From Hymenopus coronatus (taxonomy: Eukaryota; Arthropoda; Insecta; Mantodea; Hymenopodidae), in the NCBI GenBank assembly GCA_030762935.1, contig CM060888.1, forward strand, positions 114,525,468-114,589,467: a DNA stretch of 64,000 nucleotides. Direction: 5' to 3'. Numbering within the stretch: position 1 is the stretch's first letter; each line of letters begins with the position of its first letter. A program made the translations under genes and the position numbers. Below are positions 24,652 through 37,100 of the stretch, in pieces. The notes under the pieces are model-generated. The model had not been told where the DNA came from. It was given only the letters and a program-made list of their open reading frames with translations, and did no database searches.

Positions 24652-25252
24652 TGTCACGATTGCTGTTGAGAGGTGCAAGGATTCACATATGATTTGGAAC
24701 ATTCTTATTTTTGGACACTTTAGGGCTAAATTATATATTCATCTAAATTATGCTATTCTTCTAAAGTATACATTTTCTTACGTTTCGCAATATTCCATAG
24801 CGAACGGAATGGCACGGCTAGTCTATGATTTTAGCGGCTAACCCCTTCCGCTGGGGGAATTCTATGAGGACTCACAACTCATAAACTTCCTGAATCCTAC
24901 GTGCCGATTTAAGGGATGTGCGTCAGATAGAACATCCTGTTATGATCAATTCCATAGGAAATGACTAGCTTCCTATAGGAAATAATTGGCTATATAAAGA
25001 GCTGGGACCTCGGCTTTTCGCTCTCTGGTATAGTCTGGTTTTGACCTGTCTTGACTTGCGTTACGGTCCCTAAATTGGACCCCACCACCGGCAAACATCT
25101 TGCGGCAACAGCCATCGTGACGTCTCTGAAAGGTAAGCTCCATTAGGAGTTTGTTTGTTCTTTACCAAATAAATTGGACCATTACTCTAAATGTCGAGTT
25201 GTCTCATTACCATCTAGTTAAACCCCCGTCATCACACTTTTGTTGGGTGACA
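24652..25252 (+). repeat. 3' LTR
   Basis: 601 bp, same ends as the 5' LTR. It lacks five bases present at about 5370 in the 5' copy. Followed by ATAT. Confidence 0.95.
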
Positions 25253-25520
25253 ATATAACTACTGTGATTCTCAGCGTCCCATTTAATATTGCGTGTAAAA
25301 GATGGTTTAATTTTGCTGAAAGGCCTCTTTATCAGGCTTGAGGTTCTCTCACGTGCCGTACACCGTCGACAGGGGACCAATAGTTTTACTTCCCTTCCGA
25401 AGGAAGCCACGTTAAGGAATTTTATGCCCGAAAAAAATCCATCATCCTCCGCCGTTTGAACGACCTTTAATTTATGAGGCACCTGGAAGGAAAAACCCAA
25501 TATTTTGATATAGGTGAAAA
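25253..25520 (-). repeat. SINE family 1, copy 1, right piece
   Basis: Continues the SINE cut at 5186. It shares the phrases GATTCTCAGCGTCCCAT, AGGCCTCTTTATCAGGCTTGAGGTTCT and CTTCCGAAGGAAGCCA (in pieces) with the copies at 35610 and 40692. The tRNA-like head (about 25450-25475) is damaged. Confidence 0.85.
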
Positions 25521-25860
25521 TGTATCGGATTGTTCTAAGGTTAATTTTGGGGTGCTTAAAGAGTCTGTCCTGGGCCCCCCCTTATTTTTGTCATTGTAAG
25601 AAGAAGGGCCCGAAACTTAAAAAATGGGGAAAAAACAATTTTAAAATGTTTCAACATTTTCTTAAAGTGACCTATTTTTTTTTAAATTATCCAATCCAAA
25701 TTCTAAAATAACACAATAAAAATTTATACTAGGTCTAATGATGTTTTGTGAGTAATTGTATTTTTAAAAATATAATTTTTCTCAGTATGATGATCTTTTA
25801 TTACTGCAGCTAATTTGTTAAGTAAGCCATTCTATAAAAATAATATTAAGTAAGCCTTCC

Positions 25861-26340
25861 TTAGTCAGCATTGCAATACACCACCACAGTTATTTTCAAG
25901 TTTTCAAAAGTCATGGATTTGAGGTTCCCAGCTAGCACTGTTTTATACTGGGAGAAACTTCTTCCTACGTTTACGGGTGTAATGGGAGCATATTTGAAAA
26001 ACACAATATTACTAGCATTTAAATATTCTTCCAAAATGTTAACCCTGAATATTCCTTCTGATAAAATACTGGCTATATCATACATTACCTTATATCCTTT
26101 ATTGTTACCTAATACATTTTTCATTTGTTGCCTAACAATGTCCCCATTTTCACCTTTTACATTTTGTAGGCAGCCTTCAGCCTTCCTGAATGACTCTATT
26201 GACTTGTTCCACAACTTATAACTTTCTTCAAAGCTGGTTATGGTGTTTGGCAAAAATGAAAATTTTGTTTTGATACATACCAATTTACTTTGCAGTTCAC
26301 GATCAGAAAACAGGTTCTGTGCACTCTTAATTGTCATAAC
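25861..26340 (-). pseudogene. hAT-like transposase C-terminal fragment
   Basis: 158 residues open on the minus strand from an ATG at 26337. The C-terminal phrase VGRSFSQYKTVLA...MTFENLKITVVVYCN fits the dimerisation end of hAT-like proteins (usual form VERSFSxYKxxL). The N-terminal zinc finger and catalytic core are absent here. It may be a domesticated relative, but with no splice sites and no rest of the gene, a remnant is more likely. Confidence 0.55.
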
Positions 26341-26818
26341 ATCTCCCCTACTAAGCTATTCACTACTGCGCTCATTATCTGAAAGTTGTCATAAGTAATA
26401 TTGCGAGTGTTTTCATCTTGTGGATAATTCATGACCAGAGCGAAGCGATGGGAGTGAATTGTCCTATGAGGTGAAAACACGAGTTGTGTTAAGAAGATAA
26501 TTCAGCGAAATAGACTATTAATAATTTATAAATATAAGGAAGGGAGATTTTATCTGGTTATGATAGTAATATTTACGTTCATTCTTTAACTGTAGAATAC
26601 GCTTTCAACCATGTTTATTTATCGATTCTTTTTTTCTTCACTGTCTCCTGAATTATGATATGGCAGACCGTGCCTACACCCAATGTACGAATATCGATAG
26701 CAGCAATTGAAATAGGGAACATTTCTTTTATATCAGCTTTTAATAACTAGTATACTGGTGCCTGGCGCTCGTGAAGTAAGACGTGTCTGATCTGGCCAGG
26801 TTGTGGCATCTCTAACGT
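26341..26818. other. No gene recognised
   Basis: AT-rich. It may include the 5' UTR of the following LINE. Confidence 0.4.
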
Positions 26819-29080
26819 ATGTCTGGCTCAAGTAAAATCATCGGCAACTCGAATATGTGCGTGTGCAAGAGATGCAAGAACAAAGTGGTTACAGGTTTAA
26901 AATGTGTTTATTGTGAAAATTATTTCCACTATAGTTGTGCTAAATTGACAAATAGTATAATACTGCTGAACGAAAAGACAACTAAGTGTTGTGCATATGA
27001 CGAGGTGAAATGATAAAATGAAATTTTATAATGCCTTAAGTGATTTAGCAGACAACGAAGGTAAAGTAAATTTGAATATTTTGAAGTATATTATACAACA
27101 AAAGAATTGCATAATTGAGGAACTCAGGGGCAAAATTAAATTACTTAACCAGCACGTAGATTTGTTGACGAAGCCAATCAATACTGATGTGGTGAACGCA
27201 CCTAGCTCTGATATTATTTTAACAGAAAGCACAAATCAGATTGTTCATTCTGTACCTGCTACCTCAGATTGTCCCATAAATTCATTTAACGGCCAAGTGA
27301 ATCAAAATGTAACCAATGTGCAGTTGTGGCTAAAAAATCTTCGGGCGAATGTGTGCAGGTAGTAAATAAAAAGAAGAAAAAACTATCTCCTAAACCAATG
27401 TTGTGTGGAACAATTGTCGCTAACAGTATTAAAGTTGTACAGAAAACAACGGCAATTTTTGTTAATAGGCTAGCCCCTGATGTTATCGAGAGTGAAATGA
27501 TGCAATGTTTAAGCAACTATAACCTGAAACTACTTAAAGTCACAAAATTAAAAACTAAGTATGACACATATGCTTCCTTTCATATTGAAGTGGAGGAACA
27601 ACAGTTTGACGAAATGTTTACCTCAAAATATTGGTCAGCAGGGTGTTTCGTCTCACAGTTTTATCTTAAACTTAGACTGGATCAGCATGCTGAGCAACAG
27701 GGAACTTCAAAGACTGCGATTGCTTGACTCAGCTTTAATAATGTTGTTTACAATTTTATATCTAAGACCAATACAAATATATTGTACTGGAACTGGAACT
27801 CTCAAAGTTTAATGAATAACCTAGACTATACTTCCATTCTTACGAACGAACTAAACGAACATATTCTGTGCATTATTGAACTCTGGTTATGTCATGATGG
27901 ACTGGTTTTATTGAACATTCTTGATTTTTATGTTGGTCGATTGTTATTGCAATCTAGTAATATGCATGGCGGTTCTGCAATATTTAAACGCAATGGAATT
28001 GTAGCTAGCAAGAGAATTGATTTTAAAAGCATTGCATGACAATGTGAGTTAGAAGCTTGTTCGATGCATATTCAAAATCTGAATCTTATGTTTATACATT
28101 TTTACCGGGTACCTGACAAAAACAAAACTATATCTATTTCATAACTTATCTTAATAGCATTTTTACAATGTTGTTTCATAAACATAGTTACTCGGTTAAC
28201 ATCAGTTTAAGTGTAGACTTTAATATTGTCTTTTGTTCTAGCACCGTTGAAGTACGTGACCTTATTAATTTATTTACAAGTTTTGGTCTCAGACATGTAA
28301 TTAGCCCCACTCGTCCCCACATAAAACATGACGCTGGAACATGTATTGGTGATGTGGTCAGCAATATTGAAAATTATTGTAAAGCATGTGTTGTTCCTAA
28401 CTTTATTCAGATCACGACGTTTACAGCTTGTTTTCGATGTAAATAAACTTAGAAATGGTGATGATAATAAAAAAGGTGATAACCATAATATTCTAATATC
28501 AAAATGAGTCTTAAATTACCAAAATTGCTGTTATTTTACTTCTTTATTATGGCAAATGTGTTGGTTTTGCTTATATAATATTACTGAGTTAGATGCCAAA
28601 GCTAATTATTTTACTTCTGTTTTCTCAGAAGTAATTGACTTGACGTTCCTTTTAGTCTTATTTAAACCTAAAAGAAATAGAAGATCAAGTAATAAAGAGC
28701 GGTGCACGGGTAATCTCCATAATCTTTAAATGAATTGGTTGAAATATTTCAATCTTTATGGGCAACATGGTATCCCAGAAGGGATATGTATAATAACGCT
28801 AAGAAATTATATCAGAGTAATCTAAGAAATACAAAATTTGATTATTTTTCTAAACTTATTAGTATTTCACAAAATTAATCTAAAGCAATCTGGTCTGTCA
28901 TTAATGGTATTGTAAATAATTGTCCTAAAGCATCATCTTCAGATCTTGATTCTGAGATATTTAATTAATATTTTATTGACAAAATTGACGAACTTGTAAG
29001 TAGTATATCTCCCAGTGAACCCAAAATTATCTTGGCAATGATGTCTAAACCTAATACTGAATATGCCTTTGGATTAGGGA
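26819..29080 (+). mobile_element. LINE remnant: ORF1 and endonuclease
   Basis: ORF1 begins with a PHD-like zinc finger (CKRCKNKVVTGLKCVYCENYFHYSC, Cys/His spacing), then a coiled segment, then an RRM-like part (27405-27727) in another frame. ORF2 begins near 27810 with apurinic-endonuclease-like phrases (IIELWLCHDG, GGSAIFKRNG, then VDFNI where GDFN is usual, 28213). A linker ahead of the missing RT follows, with many stops up to about 29080, where the Jockey fragment abuts. CR1/L2-like layout; dead. Confidence 0.7.
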
Positions 29081-29089
29081 GGTGATATG

Positions 29090-30130
29090 ACCTCCGCGGT
29101 GTCGGAGAGTTTTGGCAATCCTTCACACGTCGCCATCCTCGAGGCTCAAGCAGGCCATCGTCTCCTACTACGCTCGCACCCTGTGCACGCGTAGTCCGGT
29201 CCGGACCTCACGGTATAAACGCTTCTGGAGTGCTCGGTTATGTGGCGTGCGGTGTCGCTGGTAAAGTCTGCGGTAGCCCAGGATCGGCGGACGAGTAGTA
29301 ATAAGGACGTCCTGGTGAAGGGGTGCTGGGGTGTGAACTTTTAGGTTATGTGCAGTTCGCACCACGATGAAGGTAAAGGATTGCACCGTAGCTTCCAGGG
29401 ATGGGATGTCTGTGATCCTAGGGTTCGCGGTATGGAGTTATTGAGGCAAACCCTGACGCAGGTGTTGAACCGAGACGTCATGACTGGCAACCCGTGTGGT
29501 AACCTCTGCTAACACGGGATTATGATCGGAATGAAGTGCGTTGATCGAAGTGAGAGATGTATGAAATGGGAATTGCTTGATGATCGCGAAGTCAAAAACT
29601 GTTTCCCGTCCTTGACCTCGTGGATGGTGTATGGGGTGCCAGAGGCCTTCTACTCTGAGTTGAGGGTCCGCATCTACCATGCGTATAATATCATTGCCAC
29701 GGGCGTCCGCCCGGGGGCCGCAATGCCAACGCGGATGCTTGGCATTGAAGTCCCCGGCAAGAATGACATTAGGATATAGGGCTAGGATGGAAAGGTAATC
29801 GTTTAGTACGAACTGCCTTCGGGGAGGGTGGTATACAGACACCAGTAAAACTTCGTACCGCCTAGGTCAATACAGGCAGCCGTGGCTTCCATGGATTGAA
29901 GAGGCGGGAGCTGGATAGGTCTATGGACTACTCTATTCCTCACGAAGGTCGCTGTGTTGCCTTCTCGGCGGCCCACACGATCAACTCTGAGGCAGTTGTA
30001 GACCGAAAGGCGGAGCGAGGTGTCTGGACGGAGATGTATCTCGTTGACCAGCACATGTAAAACAATTTTAATGCAGGCATATTTATACACAGACCACATA
30101 CCCATTTCAACAATACACGGCTCAAACCGA
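29090..30130 (-). mobile_element. Jockey-type LINE fragment (endonuclease)
   Basis: The minus strand reads EIHLRPDTSLRLS, VDRVGRREG, IQLPPLQSMEATAACIDLGG, then after a frameshift near 29840 VYHPPRRQFV and the endonuclease core ILAGDFNAKHPRWHC, ending SDHNPVLAEV. Further ORF2 sequence follows to about 29165. The RT is missing. GC content is higher than its surroundings, as is usual for young Jockey elements. Confidence 0.85.
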
Positions 30131-30149
30131 TAGTTTTTAGGTATGATTA

Positions 30150-30265
30150 AAAGCAACAGCCCCATGTCAGTAGATTTACCGGCATGTTAAAGAACTGCAG
30201 AAGAAATCCCGGCACACCGGCGGTGGTGACATGACCGTGGCAATTCACAGTGCCATTAAAAACAA
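30150..30265 (+). repeat. SINE family 2, tail fragment
   Basis: Matches the tail of the copy at 56155-56375 (TCAGTAGATTTACYGGCATG, GGCAATTCACAGTGCC). Confidence 0.7.
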
Positions 30266-30414
30266 AATATCTTTTGAAATAACAACAATACTAGAAATCT
30301 TGCTTTCGGTGAGTTACCCGGATAAGATTTTTTCTTTAATCCCATGGACCCCGAGATCATTTTAGCATATTTTCACCAATTTCATCAACCAGGTTAAAGG
30401 CTAAGCTACAAAGG

Positions 30415-30417
<3 letters not shown>

Positions 30418-30481
<64 letters not shown>

Positions 30482-30490
30482 GTAATAGTA
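30418..30490. repeat. AAT microsatellite
   Basis: About 22 uninterrupted ATA/AAT units. Confidence 0.95.
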
Positions 30491-31023
30491 ATTTTCTCAT
30501 AATAGCTCAAACGATTTTGATTAAAATACCGTTTGAGAGCGCTATTTACAAGAAAAATAAAATGTGTATATTGAATTTTCTGGGAAGAGCCTCTGAAGAC
30601 TTCTTTATTACGGTTGGGTGTTGCAGAATGTTGCATAACTGGTAAACTGTAAGAGATATTCAGACAAAAACTTAATACACAAAAAAATGTACATGTTAAA
30701 ACACACAATTTATGTCATACGCATATTTGTTCATGGCGTAGATCATTTTTTAGATATGCCTTATTATTAGTGTCAGTTTTAAAGCATAACGTTTCTCATT
30801 CGGGAATTTAGCAACTCTTGGAAATGCAATGAGTGGATTCAACCACATGGCAAGCAGCTTTTGAGATATTTGACTATCGCTTTAGCCTAATATATTCCCG
30901 TGATTCCTTTCTACTCACAAGGAAGGTAATAACAAGACCATTTCTGGTTTATCCCCATTATCATGAAGTAGATAGAAGAATAACGTTTCTAACAATAATT
31001 TGTTGCGGAGACGGGGAGAAAGT
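30480..31023 (-). repeat. Repeat family A, 5' part, reversed
   Basis: Reverse-strand copy of the 5' half of the family described at 48323-49168, ending in the damaged inverted end GAGAAAGT near 31017. Confidence 0.65.
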
Positions 31024-31046
31024 CTTAAGAATGTAACACAGATGTC

Positions 31047-31160
31047 TACTTTCTCTACATACACTATGCACATAGCTTATAGAGAGGGTATTGAATTCCA
31101 CCCAAAAATTCGATAGCGACATTTCACCGAAAATACACCTTTTAGGGGTCCCTGTTCCAA
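31047..31160 (-). repeat. Repeat family A, 3' tip, reversed
   Basis: Begins TACTTTCTCTA and carries the phrase for CCGGTGAAATCTCGGTATC on the minus strand. It joins directly onto the next, forward, copy. Confidence 0.7.
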
Positions 31161-31186
31161 AAAATCTGATGTGTTCCACTCACATG

Positions 31187-32066
31187 CCTTTCTCTACATC
31201 TCAGAATTGTTAAAAAGTTTATTATACTATTTACTTCATGCTAATCGAGAAACAATTGGTTGAAATGGTCCGATTACTTGCTTGCTTGTAAGTTGAAGGG
31301 AATTAAGGGAGTACTATAGGCTAAACTGATAGGCAACTGTTTTAAAAGTTAGTTGCTATGTCATTGGAGTTCCTTTGTTTGTATGACCAGAAGTTGATAA
31401 ATTCCCGTATGAGAAAACTATATGTATTTTAAAACAGAAACCAGTAACAAGAGGTATCTCGAAAACAGTCATCTTAAAAAAAAAAAGTGTGTGTAAATAA
31501 ATTGTGGTTTTAATAAGCTCTACATTCTTGTTAAGTAAGTTTTGTCTATCTCTTACAGTTTATCGTTTATACTAAATTCCGCAAAATTCATCCGAAATAA
31601 AGGTGTCTTAGAGACTATTCCTAGAAAATTCAAAATGTACATTTTATTTGTTATGTAAGTATCTTTAATATACGATATTTTAATCAAAATCGTTATAGCC
31701 ATTTTTGAGAAAATCAAAAGTTTCTAAAAATGTTCCATACAAAGGTTAGTTGGGGATTGGGGGGGGGGTTCTTTTAAATGTTCGTGTCTCATCCTTGGAA
31801 GGTACTAAACTTAAATACCAGATTTGGTATTTAACGGACTTTTCATTTTTGAGCTATGCTGCCTACACACATACACACACGCACACACACACACACACAT
31901 ACACATCGATAGACAAACATACATGGACATTTTTCTACAAATTTTTTTTTTTTTTTATTCAGGCGGTCTCAAAACATATTTCCGGTTAAATCTCGGTATC
32001 GAATTTTTGGGTGCATTACAGGTACCTTCTCTGTACACTATGTACATAGTACTTGTAGCGAAAGTA
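31187..32066 (+). repeat. Repeat family A, nearly full copy
   Basis: Starts CCTTTCTCTA and ends TAGCGAAAGTA, with the CA run at 31866-31903. Microsatellites TATGCG and TG (32080-32154) follow immediately. Confidence 0.75.
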
Positions 32067-32098
32067 AAGAAAAAGTATGCGTATGCGTATGCGTATGC

Positions 32099-32099
<1 letters not shown>

Positions 32100-32155
<56 letters not shown>

Positions 32156-32806
32156 TGTTTTAACGATAACTCAAAATCGAAAAGTCGGTAGAATACAAAC
32201 CTGGTATTTAAGTTTAGTATCTTCCAAGGATGCCACACGAACATTTTGAAGAAAATCCCCTCTATCGTAAACCATCGAAATTTTTTCGAAAAATTTTTTG
32301 CCTCAAAAATGTCGCTAACGGTTTTGATTAAAATACCATACAGTAAATATATTAACATGGCAAATTAAATGTATATCTTAAATTTTCTGGGAATTGCCTC
32401 TAAAGAGTTCTTTATCTGGTTGAATTTTGCTGATAAACCGTGAGAGACAAACACTTACTACACAAAAAATGTAGACCTCTATAAAACACACAATTTATGT
32501 CATATGTCTTTTTTTCGTGGAGCTGACCATTTCTGAGACATTCCTTGTTATTTGTTTCAGATTTAAAATACCTTTTCTCACACAGTAATTTGTAAGCTCC
32601 AGGCCAAAAAAAGAAAGGGACTTCAGCCACCGGTTTTTAAAATATTTGACTATCGTTTTAGCCTGGTGTATTCCCTTATTTCACTTCTACTTATTAGGAA
32701 GCAAGTAATTAAGACAATTTCTGTTAATGTTTATCTCAATCATCATAAAATAGATAGAAGAATTAGCTGTTTAACAATACTTTGTTACAGCGATTTAGAG
32801 AAAACC
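32100..32806 (-). repeat. Repeat family A, reversed, tail missing
   Basis: Starts in the TG run (the family's CA run read on the other strand) and ends near TAGAGAAAACCATGTG. Confidence 0.7.
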
Positions 32807-32935
32807 ATGTGAACGGAACATAAGATTATTTATTGTTAAATAATTTTAATTTGTATTATGTGCGTGCAATAAGTACTTTTAACATCGCTGTTGTAATCTG
32901 GTTGAATATTTGTGTCTTTCAATTTTTATTTTCTC

Positions 32936-33715
32936 TAGCCCCGTAGGGATAAAGAAGATATAGTATTCCACCCAAAAAATTCAATGTCGAGATCCGCCGG
33001 AAATATATTTTGGGGTTCCCTGAATCCGAAAAAAAACATTTTTAGAAAAAGGTTCGTGTGTGTCGGTGGACATCATAGCTCAAAAATGAAAAGACCGTTA
33101 AATACTAAAGTTGGTGTTTAGGTTTGATGTCTTCCAAAGATGCGACACGAAGATTTTTAAGAACCCCCCCCCCACCACAAACTATCCCTTTCATGGAAAT
33201 TTTTCGAAAATTTTGATTTTCTAAAAAATGGCCATCGATTTTGATTAAAATTCCGTATATTAAAGACACTTAGGTCCCCTATAAAATGTATATCTTAAAT
33301 TTTCTGGGAAGAGCCTCTGAAGACTTCTTTACTCTGGATGAATTTTACCGAATTTTGCTTAACTGCTAAACCGTAAGAGGTACACAAAAACATACTGCAC
33401 AAAAAATGTAGATCTCGTCAAAACACACATTTATGTCCGTTACGTTTTTGTTGTGGAGGTAACCGTTTCCAAGTAATTCCTTGTTATTGGTTTCAATTTT
33501 AAAGTACTTTTCTCATTCAGGAAGTGGTCGTTTTTCTTTTGTTCTACTCCTGGCCATGCAAAGAAGAGATTTGCATTGACAAACGCATAACTATAGCTTA
33601 AAACATTTGACTATCTCTTTAGCATAGCGCATAGGTTTAGTTCTCTTTTAATTACAAGAAAATAAGCATTGAGAACATTCTGCTAATGTTTATCTCGATT
33701 AGCATTGTGCAAAAA
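32936..33715 (-). repeat. Repeat family A, reversed
   Basis: Starts ATTTTCTCTAGCCCC. It ends about 365 bases upstream of the first RCHY1 codon, so it abuts the promoter. Confidence 0.7.
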
Positions 33716-34080
33716 TCTATTGTGTTGAAAGGCAGACTTCAGACATGCTCTCTTCCCTTGGGGATGACCATTAAATGTATCAGTAAATTGATTTATGGAA
33801 TTACGGTTTTTAATTTGTGTACAAATTGTTTCGTTCATGATTTCATTGCCTATGCCACAATTATAGGTAGCACACGCAAGCATTCACCATTCGATCACGG
33901 AAAAGTCAATATAAAGCATTTAAAACAAGACAAGAAGTTTAAAAAAAGAAAAAAGGTACTATTCTCTTTGCTCATTCTGCATTTCACATTGTTTTGTCAT
34001 TTGCTTCTCCCGCATCAACACACTTGCACAGTGGTGAAGTTGGGAACTGTGGTGTGGAAACGAAAGAGTGGAACGTCAAG
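33716..34080 (+). promoter_or_regulatory. Presumed RCHY1 promoter and 5' UTR
   Basis: Inferred from position only. The initiation context AAGATGG has a purine at -3 and G at +4. No clear TATA box. A poly-purine run lies at 33924-33956. Confidence 0.35.
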
Positions 34081-34137
34081 ATGGAAGCTGGTGGAAGTGT
34101 GGGTTGCGAGCATTATAAACGCAAATCTAAATTTGTA
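34081..34137 (+). CDS. RCHY1: RCHY1 exon 1
   Basis: ATG to donor GTAAGT (34138). Encodes MEAGGSVGCEHYKRKSKFV. The start is the only ATG in frame before GCEHY. TCT (Ser) stands where homologues have Cys (TGT), a one-base change. Confidence 0.88.
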
Positions 34138-37100
34138 GTAAGTTGTGCATATTAAATTGCGAATTCCGTAAATTATACACCATCTAAAAACACGCTCAGA
34201 GTATGCTGTCAGCATTAACACGTGTAAATGTACAGCTATAAATAATTATTTTGTAATTTAAATTGGCATCGACCAGATGAGAAGCATTTTAAAAAAATAT
34301 TCGATTTAATAGATAGCTTTGTTAGCTGCAAGTCGCATAAATGTTAGCAATGGGGATCAAGTGAAATGCTCATAATATTTTAAAGGGGATAACAGGAAAG
34401 AGCAGCATAAGGAAAAATCGAACTTCGATTTAGGGTTATACCTTTAAAGCTTTTGGTTCGACGCAGTTTGGCAGATTGCCAATCCCTTTAATTTTGTTGT
34501 TATTAGCATATTATTCTAACTTTCTTGAATCTGGTATTCATTGAACTTTGGGGCTGAATTTTGTATGAAACTCGTTATATGGCCTTTCCTTTCTGTTTCC
34601 ACTTTTATTGTGCAGCAGAATTCGTGAATGTGCAATGACGTTGCAGGATGATCTCATTGTTACGGTGCACAAAGGTTAATCTGTTTTTACATTTAATAAA
34701 GATTTCGTTGCAGTTTAATACCCAATACATAAGTAAACTGAAACGTCTGCTTTTTACAGGGATTGCATTTTATGGTCTTGTTTTTCAGGCATCAGTTGTA
34801 TCTGCTCTCTGGGTGGAAAAAGGTGTTACGAATGCCATTTTTTTTGCATTTAATAAAAAAGGCATTTTAATTCAGAAACTAACAAAGGGCCACAGCATTT
34901 ATGTTAATTGCAAACACGGTTTTACTTATATAAGCATGTAGTGAGCTGAACAGAAAGGTGAGCAGGACTTCTTAATATCCATATATTATAAAGAATGTCT
35001 TTCCTCTGCTTATGTCAGTATATCTAATTAAAAGGGTCTGTGATTAATAAACAACATATATACATGTGTAATATGAAATATTGTTCAATTTTTTCTTGAG
35101 GTATTCAACAACTGTCATGCATCTGTTTTTGACCATTACCTTTATTTTTCAGCAAATCCTGTTACCTAGTTATATTACCCATGAAAACTTTATTTCCTCT
35201 TCTTCTAAACTTCAAGGGTTGTGCTTTACACTTGTTCTGTCTTTGCATTGATTACTTTATTCCTATCTTTTTCTTGGGCATCCAATGTCTCTTTTTCCTA
35301 ACGGTTTATATTCATGAATTAATAGTGGTATTCTTTCTTCACTCACAATTTTGATTAAAATACTATATAGTTTACACGACAAAGTTTATATCTTGAATTT
35401 TCTGAGAATGGCCTTCTGGATGGTTATTGCATACCTGGCAAGCCATAATAGTTAAGCCATAGCCATCTTACTAAAAAAAAATCTTAACACACAATTTGCC
35501 ATATACATTTATTTATTTTTTACTTTCTCTACTTCATATATAGTAAATGGGTAGGGAAAGTATCACATTTCACACAAAAATTTGATACTGAGGTTTCACT
35601 GGAAATGCATGTTTTGCTAAAATGGAAATGGCATGTTATTTATGGATGCTCTTTGACTGCTGTGGTTCTCAGCGTGTCATTCTATACTGGGTGTGAAAGT
35701 CCGCTTAATTTTGCTTGGAGGCCTCACATCAGGCTTGAGGTTCTTTTACGTGCTGTAAATCTACAACACGGGCCCAACGGCTTTACTTCCCTTCTGAAGG
35801 AAGCCATGCTAAGGATATTTACACCCTAAAGAAATCCATTGTCCTCCGCCGGGTTTGAACCCATGGCCTTGGGTATATGAAGCTAGCATGGTAACTATTA
35901 CACCATGGAGGGCGATATGCAGTCTCCTGTATATAAGAAAAATTTGTGTGTTCAATTCACATGACTTTCTCTACTTGTTCTTCAAGCACACTTCTTATAA
36001 GAGATAATTGTTTTATCTACATGTAATCAAGGTAAACCTTAGCAGAAATGATATTACTTGCTTCCTTTTTAGCAGAGAGGAAATAGGGGATACACTAGAC
36101 TAAAGGTTTGAAGTTCGGTTCTCTTTGCATGGCCAGAAGTAAAACAAAGAGAAATTAAATGATAGATTACTTCTAGGGTCAGAAAAGTTTAACTAGTTTA
36201 AAATTGAAACCAATAACGAGGTAAATCTCATAACGTCAATTCCACAACAACAATTTTAAGTGCATGAATTGTGTGTTTTGATAAGATCTACATTTTTTGT
36301 GCAGTAAGTTTTTGCCTATCTATTACAGTTTACCAGCTATACAACAGTCATTCAGAATGAAGAGGAAACTTCCAAAGAGAAAAAAGAGTCAGTGGCAGAA
36401 TCAATGACTTTATTTTTTGGTTTGTAGACCAGTTGCTCCATTTCAACATTACATCACACATGTTCAGGCTGTTTTTATTGACAAATACAGAATGTTCTAT
36501 ATAAATTACAAACCAATTGCTAATATAACTAGATAGTCTTCGCCAATAAAGTTTATATTTTGTACAATTTAGTTCTCCCCCCCTCCCTTTCCAAATATAA
36601 ATTAATTTATTGCAGTTTTGGTGGAGCATGGATCAAATGCCAGTTATATAAAACCTGTTAATTCAAGTCTATTTAGATAGACTGATCATTTAAATTTTGG
36701 AGCATTGTTTTCTTGGTGCTTGCTGCTGCCTGCATTTTTATGATTATGAGAGATAAACTGGTAGCCAAAACCATTCTTTTGTTTATAATATTGCTGGCTA
36801 TCAACATTACCCATTTAAATGCATAGATGGAAATAAATGTTCTGTAATTTAAATTGGCATCAGCCAGATGAGACGCATTTTTTGAAAATATTTGATTTAA
36901 TAATTACAGATGATTTTGTTAGCTGTAAGTCGCTTCAATTTTAGAAATGGGGATCAAATGCTATTCTTATAATATTTTTAAGGGGACAACAGGAAAGAGA
37001 AGCATAAGGAAAAATTGAACTTTAAAATAGAGGTATACCTTTAAAGCTTGTGGTTTGACGCTGTTTGCAGAATTACTTCAATTTTGTTGTTATTAGCACA

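Larger units (their letters stand above)
5187..25252 (+). mobile_element. 20-kb LTR retroelement with ADAM and two env-like genes
   Basis: Both LTRs start TGTCAC and end GTGACA. The flanking ATAT (5183-5186 and 25253-25256) is a 4-bp target duplication typical of Ty3/gypsy and errantivirus elements, and the site lies inside a SINE. Order: LTR, leader ORF, gag, pro-RT-RNaseH-integrase, ADAM metalloprotease, 3.9 kb of unassigned DNA, F-type envelope, second glycoprotein, LTR. Usual env-bearing gypsy elements are 7-10 kb, so about 10 kb is extra. All main frames contain stops or frameshifts, so this copy is not autonomous. Whether the extra genes belong to the element family or were inserted into this copy cannot be settled from one copy. 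Confidence 0.93.

Noticed and set aside
31824..32249. 141-aa frame across the CA/TG repeats
   Set aside because: The frame exists only because the microsatellites translate without stops.
33686..34138. 150-aa + frame upstream of and across RCHY1 exon 1
   Set aside because: It overlaps exon 1 in a different frame and has no family resemblance. The RCHY1 frame explains the sequence.
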